Shown here: one piece after another, positions 1-8,522 of the stretch | How the letters are laid out: every line of letters starts with the position of its first letter | How positions within the stretch are numbered: the first letter of the stretch is position 1 | Assembly (NCBI GenBank): GCA_964477205.1 | Contig: CAYZDE010000006.1 | Span: 1 to 35,227, forward strand | Source of the DNA: UBA93 sp964477205 | GTDB lineage: Archaea; Micrarchaeota; Micrarchaeia; Norongarragalinales; Norongarragalinaceae | DNA: 35,227 nt | Direction of reading: 5' to 3' | Program-made: the position numbers and the translations under genes | Notes under the pieces: model-generated | Seen by the model: the letters and a program-made list of their open reading frames with translations, nothing else | Database searches by the model: none | What the model was told of the DNA's origin: nothing

Positions 1-98
1 GGAGCGTAAAAATCAACACAAGATTCTTAATTAACCGCATTATTAACTCTTTCGAGCGGTTCGCTCAATCGCGTGCAAAGCCGTGCAATGCTGGAATG

Positions 99-109
99 CT
101 TTTAAAAAG
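99..109 (+). promoter_or_regulatory. TATA box for AMP phosphorylase
   Basis: An A/T run (CTTTTAAAAAG) is centred about 26 bases before the ATG at 130. That is the spacing expected for an archaeal TATA box driving a leaderless or nearly leaderless transcript. There is no clear Shine-Dalgarno sequence before the ATG, which fits. The rest of 1-129 shows no gene. Confidence 0.55.
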
Positions 110-129
110 AACGCGCGTAATGCTACTCG

Positions 130-1623
130 ATGAAATTGAAGGCGCGCTTGTTCGACATTCATCAAGGCCAGAATGAAGTCGTCTTGAACGAAGAGCAGGC
201 CAAGGAATTAAGCATTCACTTGCTGGACCGCGTGAAGCTCTCCGCTAACAATAAGACCTCAATAGCCATCGCGGATTCTTCCCGCGCAATGGTAAAACAC
301 GGAGAGATAGGCGTGTTCGCGGAGGTAGCCGCTCAACTCAACTTACGCAAAGGGCAAGCAGTGAAAGTTGAAGCAACGCACCGGCCACAGAGCCTGGATT
401 ACATCCGCAAGAAACTCGACGGGGAAATACTCAAGGAGAATGAAATTAATTCCATTATCACTGACTTGATGGCCGAACGCTTATCCACCGCCGAACTATC
501 CGCGTTCATTAGCGGCGTTTACACGCGCGGAATGACCGCCGAGGAAACCGTTGCGCTGACCAAGGCAATTTACGCTTCAGGCGGCTCATTAAAGTTGAAG
601 AGCAAGCCCGTTGTGAGCGAGCACAGCATAGGCGGGGTTGCCGGCGACCGAATCAGCATGCTCATCGTGCCGATCATCGGCTCGCTCGGCATTTGCATTC
701 CAAAAACTTGCAGCCGCGCCATCAGCACCATGTGCGCGACCGCCGACGTAATGGAAGTCTTGTGCCCAGTGGACCTCGACTTGAAAGCCGCGCAAAAAGC
801 AGTGAACAAGACGAACGCCATACTCATTTGGGGTGGAGCCGTTAACATGGCCGCCGCCGACGACAAGCTAATTCACATTCGCAAGCCATTACACCTGGAC
901 CCGAAGGCGCTGTTATTGTCAAGCATCCTCGCCAAAAAGAAGGCGGAAGGCGCGGAATTCGTGCTACTCGACCTACCGATCCGCGGCGTCAAACTCGACT
1001 CGCTCGAGCAAGCCCGCGAACTCGCAAAAAACTTCGAGGCAATCGGCCGAATGCTGGGTATGCGCGTGCAGTGCAGCATCACGGACGGCAGCGAGCCGCT
1101 AATCAACACCATCGGCCCCGTGTTCGAGGCGCGTGCGGTCCTTGAAACCCTCAAGGGCGGCGGGCACCCGGCACTAAAGGAGAAAGCGTGCGTGATGTCA
1201 GGAATACTATTGTCGATGATTCGCGGGGTTACGCACGACGAGGGTTACCGGATAGCACGCCAGCAAATCGAGTCGGGTAAAGCATTGAAGAAATTCCGCG
1301 AAATAATCAAGGTGCAAGGCGGTAACCCGAACGTGGAGCCAGAAGACTTGAAGCCCGGCAAGTACAAGAAAACAATTCACGCTGACAAGGGCGGGCGCAT
1401 CGGCCACGTAGACAACAAATCCATTTCACGCGTGGGGCGCGCCGCTGGCTCCCCGACGGACCAAGGCGCGGGAATAGTGCTCGAAGTAATGAAGGGCGAT
1501 CGCGTGAAGAAAGGCGACGCATTGCTAACCGTTTACTCGAACAATAAGGATAAATTAGAGCGCGCTTTCAACCAAGTGAAAGGCGTAATAGAAATAGAGC
1601 GCGTTGTAATAGACGTAGTATAA
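130..1623 (+). CDS. deoA: AMP phosphorylase (archaeal DeoA type)
   Basis: The 497-residue protein is close to the roughly 500 residues usual for archaeal AMP phosphorylase. This enzyme converts AMP and phosphate to adenine and ribose 1,5-bisphosphate, the first step of the archaeal pentose bisphosphate pathway; R15P isomerase and form III RuBisCO (neither in this window) would continue to 3-phosphoglycerate. The order is an N-terminal domain of about 85 residues typical of the archaeal enzymes, then the thymidine-phosphorylase fold with the phosphate-binding stretch SEHSIGGVAGDR at residues 163-174, then a C-terminal domain containing GRAAGSPTDQGAGI. Bacterial thymidine phosphorylases lack the N-terminal extension. 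The start is the ATG 26 bases after a TATA box. The next gene begins 12 bases after the stop, so the two are probably co-transcribed. The family is certain; AMP as the substrate rests on the archaeal architecture. Confidence 0.9.
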   Translation: MKLKARLFDIHQGQNEVVLNEEQAKELSIHLLDRVKLSANNKTSIAIADSSRAMVKHGEIGVFAEVAAQLNLRKGQAVKVEATHRPQSLDYIRKKLDGEILKENEINSIITDLMAERLSTAELSAFISGVYTRGMTAEETVALTKAIYASGGSLKLKSKPVVSEHSIGGVAGDRISMLIVPIIGSLGICIPKTCSRAISTMCATADVMEVLCPVDLDLKAAQKAVNKTNAILIWGGAVNMAAADDKLIHIRKPLHLDPKALLLSSILAKKKAEGAEFVLLDLPIRGVKLDSLEQARELAKNFEAIGRMLGMRVQCSITDGSEPLINTIGPVFEARAVLETLKGGGHPALKEKACVMSGILLSMIRGVTHDEGYRIARQQIESGKALKKFREIIKVQGGNPNVEPEDLKPGKYKKTIHADKGGRIGHVDNKSISRVGRAAGSPTDQGAGIVLEVMKGDRVKKGDALLTVYSNNKDKLERAFNQVKGVIEIERVVIDVV

Positions 1624-1635
1624 GGTGTTTAAAGA

Positions 1636-2157
1636 ATGATTGAAGTAAGGTTTCACGGCCGAGGAGGCCAAGGCGTGGTAACCGCTGCTAGCGTGCTCGC
1701 GATGGCGGCGTTCCACGACGGCAAGGAAGCGCAAGCATTCCCGTTCTTCGGGGTAGAGCGCACGGGCGCACCCCTGGAAGCGTACTGCCGCATCGACGAC
1801 TCGCGCATCAAGCTCCACCAGCAAGTGTACGAGCCGGATTACGTAGTGGTGCTGGATGACACTTTACTCTCGCAAGTCGACGTTCACAAGGGCCTGAAGA
1901 AAGAAGGCAAAGTAGTCATCGCGTCGAACAAGCCCGTTGAGGGCGCGTTCGTAGTTGACGCACTCGAAATCGCCAAGCGCGAATTAGGGCGGCCTCTAGT
2001 GAACATTCCCGTGCTCGGCGCTTTCGCCAAGGCAACTGGCCTCGTCACCATCGAGTCCCTTGAAAAAGCGATTAAACAGCAATTCGCGCACAAAGCGGGC
2101 GTAGCCGAGAAGAACATTAAGGCCCTGCGTGCTTGTTATGAAAAAGTCAAAATCTAG
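1636..2157 (+). CDS. porG: 2-oxoacid:ferredoxin oxidoreductase gamma subunit (PorG-like)
   Basis: This 173-residue protein has the gamma-subunit fold of pyruvate/2-oxoacid:ferredoxin oxidoreductases. It opens with the characteristic RFHGRGGQGVVTA (residues 4-16), followed by FPFFGVERTGAP and later NIPVLGAFAKATG. Gamma subunits normally work only with alpha (pyrimidine/CoA-binding), beta (thiamine diphosphate) and delta (2[4Fe-4S]) subunits. None of these is next to it here, so the gene is an orphan in its neighbourhood. It lies 12 bases after AMP phosphorylase and overlaps the next gene, suggesting one operon. Pyruvate is the likeliest substrate because gamma subunits of this length with FFGVERTGAP are usually PorG, but the sequence does not exclude other 2-oxoacids. 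Confidence 0.82.
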   Translation: MIEVRFHGRGGQGVVTAASVLAMAAFHDGKEAQAFPFFGVERTGAPLEAYCRIDDSRIKLHQQVYEPDYVVVLDDTLLSQVDVHKGLKKEGKVVIASNKPVEGAFVVDALEIAKRELGRPLVNIPVLGAFAKATGLVTIESLEKAIKQQFAHKAGVAEKNIKALRACYEKVKI

Positions 2158-2890
2158 GAAAGAAGTAGTTAAGTGGCTCGACTCCACGCTGGCTTACGCC
2201 GGCAAGGACAAGTCATGCAACGGCTTGCAAGTGGAAGGCGCGGAGAAAATAACCCGCGTGGGCTTAGCCGTGGATGCGTGCTTGGATTCCATTTCAATGG
2301 CAAGCAGGAAGACCTGCCAAATGCTAATCGTACACCACGGGCTGTTCTGGCGCGACAAACTGCCTTCTCGAGTGAACCGCGTTTGGCGCGCTCGACTAAA
2401 AGAGTGCTTCGACTCCGACTTGAACTTGTACGCCTCGCACCTGCCGCTCGACGCGCACTCGAAGCTCGGAAACAACGCGGAAATCGTGCGCGGAATGAAG
2501 ATTAGAAAACCGGAGCGATGGCTTGAGTACGAAGGCGCGCAAATCGGCTTCAAAGGCAAGAAGAGCACCACGCTAACACAGCTTACCTCGGATTACGAAA
2601 AATTCTTGGGGAACGAAGTGCGCGTTTTCGACTTCGGCCCGAAGAAAATTGAAACAATCGGCGTTTGCTCTGGCGGAGGCGGGTTCGCTGCCGCAGTGGG
2701 TGAAGTGGACGCCTTGCTAACCGGCGAGTTCAACCACTCGAATTATCACTTCGCCAAGGAGAATCGCGTTAGCGTCCTCGAGGGCGGGCACTATGCCACG
2801 GAGACTCTCGGGTTAAAGGCGCTCGGCCGCGCCCTAGAGAAAAAGTTAGGCATTGAAACCGTTTTCATCAACGCGCCCACCGGGCTCTAG
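2138..2890 (+). CDS. Nif3/DUF34 family metal-binding protein
   Basis: The protein of 250 residues belongs to the Nif3 (NGG1p-interacting factor 3, YbgI) family, often misnamed GTP cyclohydrolase I type 2. Visible hallmarks are the N-terminal CNGLQVEG, the metal-binding VHHGLFW near residue 64, ASHLPLDAHSKLGNN, and the C-terminal HSNYHFA and EGGHYATETLG stretches. These histidines and acids form the dinuclear metal site at the centre of the toroidal hexamer in solved family members. The biochemical role is not established; metal chaperone or metal-dependent hydrolase functions have been proposed. The ATG at 2138 overlaps the end of porG by 20 bases. An in-frame GTG at 2129 would add three residues. 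Confidence 0.85.
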   Translation: MKKSKSRKEVVKWLDSTLAYAGKDKSCNGLQVEGAEKITRVGLAVDACLDSISMASRKTCQMLIVHHGLFWRDKLPSRVNRVWRARLKECFDSDLNLYASHLPLDAHSKLGNNAEIVRGMKIRKPERWLEYEGAQIGFKGKKSTTLTQLTSDYEKFLGNEVRVFDFGPKKIETIGVCSGGGGFAAAVGEVDALLTGEFNHSNYHFAKENRVSVLEGGHYATETLGLKALGRALEKKLGIETVFINAPTGL

Positions 2891-2893
2891 TTT

Positions 2894-4117
2894 TTACTCT
2901 TGCTTTTCGGCTTGTAGTTTCTGCCAGTACAAGTAGCCGCCGTATGCCAATAGCGTGATTGCGACTGCGTAAATAATTCCGGAGTAATCGTCTTCTTCCT
3001 GCGGGCGGGGCGCGATTGTCGGGTTCGCGGTGCACGACTCGTAGCCCGAGTAAACCTCGTTGATTAGTGACTCGGCTTCGGGAAGCAATTCCAGCATTTT
3101 TGAGTAGCCGAGGGCGCTCGACTTTCCTTTATAGTAATCAACTTCCGCCCAAACGCCTTCGAGCTCTTCCACTTTCGCCTTCAAGCCGCACGAGGTGAGC
3201 GCGACTTTGCTCGAGGCGATGAACTCGTAAGACTCCAAGTTCGCGTTGTACATTGACAGCGAGTTAGCGCGGGAGCTCACGAAAGCGAACGAAGACACCG
3301 AGTCGTTAACCCATGCGCCGCGTGCGCTTTGCAGTGACTCGAAGGTGGCGCGGGGCTGGGAGAAAGCGAAGTCCGAGTACAAGTTGTTCACGCCGATGTC
3401 CTTGAGGTTCTCGAGGCTGTTGTAAATGCTCTCGTCGTCAGGCGAGGGTATGCTTGAAGTGTAAACCGCGGATTGCGCCTTGTTAATCGATTCCAAGTAA
3501 GAGTCGTAGGCGTCGAAGAACGAGTCGAGGCTCTCGAAGGCGAGGCCGTAATAGTAAACGAGCGTCGAGAGCGAGTGCTCGGAATAGTAATCCTCGAACA
3601 TTTGTTGTTGTGAATAGCCGTCCTGAAATAGCACGTTCAAGTTGTCAGCCGCGGAGAGCAAGAGCGTTGAGTTCGCTTGAATGTGCGAGAAGTCAAGGAA
3701 AGAATACTTGGCTTCGGTGACCGTGGCGAGGTCGTACAAGTTAGCGTCGTTTTGCTGGATAGAATCCGATACTGAATAGAAGGTGGGCGAGAGTGACTTG
3801 AACGAGTAGCCGCTAGGCTCTATGAAAGAGTATACGACGCCGTAATCAAAAGCCGCTGAAGCGACTTCCGCTAAGTCGTCTTCGTCCTCTAAAACCACGC
3901 CGTAGAACTGGCCTACGGCTACCGTTAGCTTGCGCGACACGGGAGGGTAAACTTGCGTGTAGTAAACCCAATACGAATCCATGCCCACTTCCAACGGCTG
4001 GGCCAAAGATGACATGGACTCGCCTTGAATAAAAGGCGCGGCTATCTCGTCCGCCTCGGCACTGGAAACGGCGAGTAATAAGGGCGCGATGAGCACCAGG
4101 AACAATAGCTTTCTCAT
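2894..4117 (-). CDS. Secreted, C-terminally membrane-anchored protein of unknown function
   Basis: This 407-residue protein was not recognised as a known family. It starts with a clear Sec signal (MRKLLFLVLIAPLLLAVSSAEA) and ends with one membrane span (about residues 379-398, YSGIIYAVAITLLAYGGYLYW) and a short charged tail. The roughly 350-residue middle would therefore be outside the cell. It is rich in Ser, Tyr, Ala, Asp and Glu, looks mainly helical, and holds two cysteines (about residues 310 and 365) that could form a disulfide. It is the last gene of the leftward pilus/surface cluster but has its own TATA-like box, so it may be a surface partner of that pilus. That role is inferred only from position. 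Confidence 0.75.
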   Translation of the reverse strand: MRKLLFLVLIAPLLLAVSSAEADEIAAPFIQGESMSSLAQPLEVGMDSYWVYYTQVYPPVSRKLTVAVGQFYGVVLEDEDDLAEVASAAFDYGVVYSFIEPSGYSFKSLSPTFYSVSDSIQQNDANLYDLATVTEAKYSFLDFSHIQANSTLLLSAADNLNVLFQDGYSQQQMFEDYYSEHSLSTLVYYYGLAFESLDSFFDAYDSYLESINKAQSAVYTSSIPSPDDESIYNSLENLKDIGVNNLYSDFAFSQPRATFESLQSARGAWVNDSVSSFAFVSSRANSLSMYNANLESYEFIASSKVALTSCGLKAKVEELEGVWAEVDYYKGKSSALGYSKMLELLPEAESLINEVYSGYESCTANPTIAPRPQEEDDYSGIIYAVAITLLAYGGYLYWQKLQAEKQE

Positions 4118-4142
4118 AACTAATTAACGGAAAGTGCGCTTT

Positions 4143-4153
4143 GAAATAAAAAG
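4143..4153 (-). promoter_or_regulatory. TATA-like box for the secreted protein gene
   Basis: On the minus strand this reads CTTTTTATTTC and is centred about 31 bases before the ATG at 4117. It suggests a separate promoter for the last gene of the cluster, inside the 38-base gap between the two genes. Confidence 0.4.
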
Positions 4154-4155
4154 GG

Positions 4156-4350
4156 TTAGTTCGGAGTCGCCTTGAGCGTCGCGAGGAGGTCACTAACGTT
4201 CTTTGAATGAGTTATTATCTGCTCCTCGGTTTGTGGGAGTAGGGAACCGTTAATGAGCACGAAAACCAAGCTAACGAAGAGTATGACTCCGCCTACCAGC
4301 ATAATGAATTCCATTGCCGATTGCGCCTTCAAGCCCTTCACACTCATCAT
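4156..4350 (-). CDS. Pilin-like protein with class III signal peptide
   Basis: This 64-residue protein has an archaeal type IV pilin (class III) signal: a short positive N-terminus (MMSVKGLK), then AQSAMEF and a long hydrophobic stretch (IMLVGGVILFVSLVFVLI). The prepilin peptidase would cut before Gln in KAQSAME. After the hydrophobic helix only about 30 polar residues remain, so this would be a very small pilin or a minor component. The start overlaps the stop of the 33-residue pilin gene by one base (TAATG), indicating translational coupling. A second ATG directly follows the first. Confidence 0.8.
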   Translation of the reverse strand: MMSVKGLKAQSAMEFIMLVGGVILFVSLVFVLINGSLLPQTEEQIITHSKNVSDLLATLKATPN

Positions 4351-4451
4351 TAAGAAATGATGTTGGACTTGACCACGTAAGCGATTACGGTTACGAAGAC
4401 CACGGCGCCGCCGACTAACAACGCGTATTCAACACTCGATTGTCCCTTCAT
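4350..4451 (-). CDS. 33-residue micro-pilin-like protein
   Basis: Reading the minus strand from ATG at 4451 gives a 33-residue protein. It begins MKGQSSVEYALLVGG, a textbook archaeal class III signal peptide (KGQ-S-S-x-E-Y), continues as one hydrophobic helix and ends with the short tail VVKSNIIS. After cleavage before Gln only about 30 residues would remain, essentially the bare pilin helix. The ATG lies 3 bases after the stop of the TadC-like gene and the stop overlaps the next pilin start. The strict signal motif and tight coupling on both sides argue that it is a real gene despite its size. Confidence 0.8.
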   Translation of the reverse strand: MKGQSSVEYALLVGGAVVFVTVIAYVVKSNIIS

Positions 4452-4454
4452 TTT

Positions 4455-5360
4455 TTAACACACCATAGGCGCCCCGCCAACGATGGTGAAGCTGAACCAC
4501 TTGCCCAACTCGAAAACGAGTAACGCCGCAAGTACCATCAGCGGAGCGTATAATATATACCTTGCTATCTTTCCCTCGCGAATTATGCCGACGGCGAACG
4601 CCGCGATGATTGATTCGACTCCAATGAAGAAAAGGAGCAGCGAATTCAACTCGCACAAGTCAAAGCCGGAAGAGCCCTTCATTGAACTCGCTATTCCGAC
4701 GCTAATGTAATTCACGATGGTAATCGCGAACCCGAAGATGAACGGGGACAATAAAACCGAGGACACTAAGAGGAAGAGCACGTGCATGGTCGTCCGCGAG
4801 TACCTCTCGCGCTTGATCCTCAACACGTCGCGCGCGTCCTCGGCTATCTCCGAGATTACGCCGGCCATTCCCGCGCCCGCTTTCTTAGCGTCCACGATTA
4901 TACTAGCAGTGCGCTTGAATAAGACCGAGCCGCCCTCGAGCGACGCTTCCGTGAGCACCTCCTCGAAGCTCTTGCCGTCCTTCAGCTTCTTCAATGCAAC
5001 CTTCAAGTCGGCACTCAACGGGCCGTACTCGCCGTCCGCCGCTTCTTGAAGCGCGCCCTCGACCGTACCCCCGGCCTTGAGCACTAAGCTCATGTGCTTT
5101 AAAGCGTCAGGGAGGCTCTGCTCTAATTCGGAAACCCTGGAGTTACGGATGCTAACCGGAATCGCGATGACCAAACTCATTATTGAGAGGAAGGAAACAA
5201 TTGAAATTATCGAGGAAACGTGCAGGACTTGAAGCGTGCCTCCGACTAACGAGGCAACCACCACGAAAACGAGCACGAACAATTCAAACGAGTACTTGTA
5301 ACCGCTAGCGGCGTAATAACGCCGCAAGAGCAGGTACCTCCTCTTCAATCCGTTAAACAC
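4455..5360 (-). CDS. TadC-like pilus assembly membrane protein (T2SSF family)
   Basis: The 301-residue protein has the type II secretion F / TadC / FlaJ architecture: two N-terminal membrane spans (about residues 25-70), a cytoplasmic helical domain with LPDALKHMSLVLKAGG (about 83-98) and EYGPLSADL, then three or four C-terminal spans. Such proteins form the membrane platform on which a secretion ATPase drives assembly of class III-signal pilins. It begins 8 bases after a second TadC-like gene and is followed 3 bases later by the micro-pilin gene, so platform and pilins are in one operon. No secretion ATPase is in this cluster; the one at 24417-25757 could serve it. Confidence 0.88.
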   Translation of the reverse strand: MFNGLKRRYLLLRRYYAASGYKYSFELFVLVFVVVASLVGGTLQVLHVSSIISIVSFLSIMSLVIAIPVSIRNSRVSELEQSLPDALKHMSLVLKAGGTVEGALQEAADGEYGPLSADLKVALKKLKDGKSFEEVLTEASLEGGSVLFKRTASIIVDAKKAGAGMAGVISEIAEDARDVLRIKRERYSRTTMHVLFLLVSSVLLSPFIFGFAITIVNYISVGIASSMKGSSGFDLCELNSLLLFFIGVESIIAAFAVGIIREGKIARYILYAPLMVLAALLVFELGKWFSFTIVGGAPMVC

Positions 5361-5368
5361 TTATCAAA

Positions 5369-6460
5369 TCACCAAGCCACGGGCTCCAACCGCTTCATAA
5401 CGAACAATATTGCTACCATGGTAATGGTTATGCCCGCGAACGCGAAGTAAACAAACGACGGGGGCAAACCCCCCGCGAACATGGGAATCTGCATGATAGC
5501 AGATAGAATCGCGGCTCCAACCGGGGCGACCACGGCGACCATGATGTAAATAATGTTAATGAAATTCAACCGCTCCGTAAAGTCTCGAATGCGCATTCGC
5601 GTCTCGAATGACACGTCGTCGGCTATGTCCTTGATAATCTGTGACAAGCTCCCGCCGGTCTTCAAAGCGCGGATTATCTGCGTTAGCGCCGTGTGCAACC
5701 CCTTCGAGCGCGTGCGCTTCAATAGCTTAGTCAGCGCCTCTTCCGTACTCACCCCGTTCGCCATTTCCGAGAGAACGCGCTTGAACTCCTCGCTTAACAC
5801 TCCGTAATCCGTTTGGGCAACCGAACGCAAAGCCCGATAAAAGCTCACTCCGGCCTTTACCTGCGTAGCGAGTTGCCGTAACGCGAAAGGCAGCACGCGG
5901 TCGATGTCACGCGCCCGCGAGTTAGCGCGGCTTGAAGGGTAAATCGTTGCGCCGATGAAAGCCATGATAAAACCGGCGGCCCCTGCCGCTGGAGCCAAGG
6001 CAATTAACAAGTAATCCTCCAGCAACACGCCGAGCAAGCCGAACAAAGCAAAGAAAACCAAGCCTAGTATTACGGCCGTTGACGCTGACAAAGCCAAATA
6101 CGCTTCAACTGAAAGCATAATGCCGGCGCTATCCAATAAGTTACGCAGCCCTTTCATGGACGGCAGACCGGCCAAGGCATTCGCCAAAGCATTCAACGGG
6201 CCCTTGAAAGCCGAGTAAAAAGCAGCGGAAAGAGAAAGCGGCCCGGACTTTATGCTGCTAACGTCAGCCGCCTCCAAGTCGATTGACTCCGACGCGCTCA
6301 CGCCGGTGAATTTGCGGGCTATCGCGTTCACCCTCGCACTCGGCTCGTGCTTAACGCGGGTATCCGACCCCTTCTTCAACCTCTTGACCACGGACTTCAA
6401 GTCAATATTGCCGCGCGCTGAGGAAACCGATTGCTTAATCTTATTCAAATCGCGGGGCAT
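5369..6460 (-). CDS. TadC-like pilus assembly membrane protein with extended N-terminus
   Basis: This 363-residue T2SSF/TadC-family protein has a soluble N-terminal extension of about 115 residues rich in Lys, Arg and Ser. Then come a pair of membrane spans, the F domain (LPFALRQLATQVKAGVSFYRAL, later ALKTGGSLSQIIKDIA) and C-terminal membrane segments. Paired TadC-like genes are usual in archaeal Tad-like and Flp-type pilus loci, where they probably form a heteromeric platform. The ATG lies 2 bases after the stop of the beta-helix protein gene, so it is co-transcribed with it. The N-terminal extension is specific to this member of the pair and may contact the ATPase, which is inference. Confidence 0.88.
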   Translation of the reverse strand: MPRDLNKIKQSVSSARGNIDLKSVVKRLKKGSDTRVKHEPSARVNAIARKFTGVSASESIDLEAADVSSIKSGPLSLSAAFYSAFKGPLNALANALAGLPSMKGLRNLLDSAGIMLSVEAYLALSASTAVILGLVFFALFGLLGVLLEDYLLIALAPAAGAAGFIMAFIGATIYPSSRANSRARDIDRVLPFALRQLATQVKAGVSFYRALRSVAQTDYGVLSEEFKRVLSEMANGVSTEEALTKLLKRTRSKGLHTALTQIIRALKTGGSLSQIIKDIADDVSFETRMRIRDFTERLNFINIIYIMVAVVAPVGAAILSAIMQIPMFAGGLPPSFVYFAFAGITITMVAILFVMKRLEPVAW

Positions 6461-6462
6461 GA

Positions 6463-8472
6463 TTAATCCCGCCTCCTCCTCAACGCGTAAAAGGCGAGCA
6501 ACCCTGCCAAAGCGATTGTGAACAACGAAGCGTCGGGCACGGCTTGAGGCGGCTGGCCAAGGACCCGCAGGGAGCTATAAGCTTCGTAATCCTCAAAACC
6601 AAGCGCATTAGAATAAGTAAACAACGCGTAACTGCCAGGGGAGGACAACTCTAAAGAAAAAACGTGCCTGCCGCCAACACAGGAGTCAGGAGAGTAAACA
6701 GAAGGCAGCGATTCGTCACCTTCTAAATCTACTTCCAAGAATAAATCGTCTTTTTGGCAGATGCCTTCCCCGTCCTCCACGAGGTCAACGAAAACCGTGA
6801 CTTGCGGATTGATTACCAGTGACGAAGGAGCTTGAATCGTGAAGAACGACCCGGGCATTCCCGACGGGAGCGGGGGAGCGCTAACACTAGGCGTAATCGA
6901 AGGCGACGGGCCTCCCATTGCTTCAATCAATACTATTGGAAGGGTTACCTCGGAGCCGGAAGAAAACTCTCCAAAAGCGTCCTCGTAACCATCCGCAGTA
7001 GCAGTGTACGAGTGCGGGTCGTACGAGCCCGCGTCCCAAAAGCCGGACAAGCGCAGCCGCCCGCCCTTCAACTCCATGGGAACAGACGACAATACTTCTT
7101 CGGTCAAATTCAACTCCAGCAGGCTAACGGACGCTTCACTCGAGTAAACCGAATTGCCTAAAGCGTCGGCCAAGGAAAGGGAAACGAAAACCGGCTCGTA
7201 AGAATCAATATCCGTAAAGTTGAGGGTGACGGCCCACTCGCGCTTCAAGCGCGAGGCTGAATCCTGGAACACGACATCGTCGAAGCCTCCGTTCAGCCAA
7301 GTGACGCGCGCGTTCGAAACATTCACCTTCGCAACAGTCGAGTCCTCTGCCCGAGCGAATTCATCAGTGGAAGGCAACGGCGCCAGGAAATAAGCGTCCG
7401 CCCCACCGAGAATGGACGATGCAAGGTAGCCGCCTTGGGACTTGAAGGCAACGAATCCGCCTGAGTCAAGGCCAAATGCCTTGCCGTTCGCACCGTAGAA
7501 AACAATTCCTTGCGAGCCCAAATTCGAATTAATCACTTTAGAGTTCGCGCCGTACAAGTCAAGCCCGCTCTCCGCGTTGAAGTCACAATTCGAGAATTCA
7601 GTGTTCTCTCCATGTGATTGCACGAGCGCCTGCGGGCCGAAGGTACAGCCGGTGAACGAGTTGCCTTGAGAATTCGACGAGATTTGAATTACCGAAACCA
7701 ATCCCAATCCCCCATCCACGTCGAATAATACTCCTTCGAATGAATTGTCACTAGAGTAATACGATAAGTTGACTGCGCGCTCATTGGTTGAGCAGTCGCG
7801 GTAATTGTCAACGCAAGCGCATACCGGCGGGCAAGGGGGAATCGGGCAGGTACTGGAAACGCACGAACCGTCGTCTCCGGGCATTAAAGCGTGGCGCAAC
7901 CTCGCGCTCCAGTCCACATCGGATAATTCGGTTGAAGTGAACGAGCCCCCTGAAAACACATTATTCGAAGAGCCTTCGAACAAGGCGAACGAAGCGCCTT
8001 CAACGAGATTCTCTTGGAAAACGCAGTCGTTTGAGTCGAGCAAATTGAATGCTATACTACTCGTAATCTCGTTATAAGAAGAATTAGACGAGTCCGAGCC
8101 TGCCAAATGCACTGCGGCTTGCGACTGGGAGGAAAAAGTGTTATTGTAAACTAGCGCGTCGTCGGAGCCGTCAATGAAGACGCCGTACTCAAAGCCGGTT
8201 ATAGTGCAGCCCTCCAAAGTGAACGAGTCCACGTTAACGTGTACCGCGTTTGTCGCATCTTTAATCCCGGTTATCTTATAATGATTACAATCAATTGAAA
8301 TCAAGCCCTTAGGCGGCTGTATTACACGAATACACTCACCAGAAACAACAGAAAGGTCATTAACCAATACGTACTCGCCAGATTCACTGATTACCCCGCA
8401 CCCAGTAATCTCGCTCGCGGCTAAAGCGAATAAGGACGCGAAAACGATTAACAATAACAATGATTTGTGCAA
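6463..8472 (-). CDS. Secreted beta-helix surface protein with PEP/PEF-CTERM-like C-terminus
   Basis: The 669-residue protein begins with a signal peptide (MHKSLLLLIVFASLFALAAS). Most of the first 400 residues are right-handed beta-helix (NosD-like) repeats, seen as recurring N-x-F-x-G/S strings such as VYNNTFSSQSQAAV, NSFEGVLFDVDGG and GNSFTGCTFG. A Cys/Pro-rich loop sits near residue 210. The second half looks like beta-sandwich domains. The C-terminus has the three-part layout of PEP/PEF-CTERM sorting signals: VPDASLF, a hydrophobic helix, and RRRR (residues 645-669), suggesting processing by an archaeosortase. I chose the TTG at 8472 because it begins the signal peptide exactly and has AGGGAG about 5 bases upstream; a longer frame to 8535 adds a non-signal extension overlapping the upstream gene. 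The cluster context suggests a pilus-associated adhesin. Confidence 0.8.
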   Translation of the reverse strand: MHKSLLLLIVFASLFALAASEITGCGVISESGEYVLVNDLSVVSGECIRVIQPPKGLISIDCNHYKITGIKDATNAVHVNVDSFTLEGCTITGFEYGVFIDGSDDALVYNNTFSSQSQAAVHLAGSDSSNSSYNEITSSIAFNLLDSNDCVFQENLVEGASFALFEGSSNNVFSGGSFTSTELSDVDWSARLRHALMPGDDGSCVSSTCPIPPCPPVCACVDNYRDCSTNERAVNLSYYSSDNSFEGVLFDVDGGLGLVSVIQISSNSQGNSFTGCTFGPQALVQSHGENTEFSNCDFNAESGLDLYGANSKVINSNLGSQGIVFYGANGKAFGLDSGGFVAFKSQGGYLASSILGGADAYFLAPLPSTDEFARAEDSTVAKVNVSNARVTWLNGGFDDVVFQDSASRLKREWAVTLNFTDIDSYEPVFVSLSLADALGNSVYSSEASVSLLELNLTEEVLSSVPMELKGGRLRLSGFWDAGSYDPHSYTATADGYEDAFGEFSSGSEVTLPIVLIEAMGGPSPSITPSVSAPPLPSGMPGSFFTIQAPSSLVINPQVTVFVDLVEDGEGICQKDDLFLEVDLEGDESLPSVYSPDSCVGGRHVFSLELSSPGSYALFTYSNALGFEDYEAYSSLRVLGQPPQAVPDASLFTIALAGLLAFYALRRRRD

Positions 8473-8504
8473 CGGTTCTCCCTCTCTTTTAGTAACCGCG
8501 AGGC

Positions 8505-8516
8505 GAATAAAAAGGT
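8505..8516 (-). promoter_or_regulatory. TATA-like box before the beta-helix surface protein gene
   Basis: The minus strand reads CCTTTTTATTCG about 38 bases before the TTG at 8472. This leaves room for a short leader carrying the AGGGAG ribosome binding site. The box supports the TTG start, because a start at 8535 would lie upstream of it. Confidence 0.4.
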
Positions 8517-8522
8517 TGTTTG

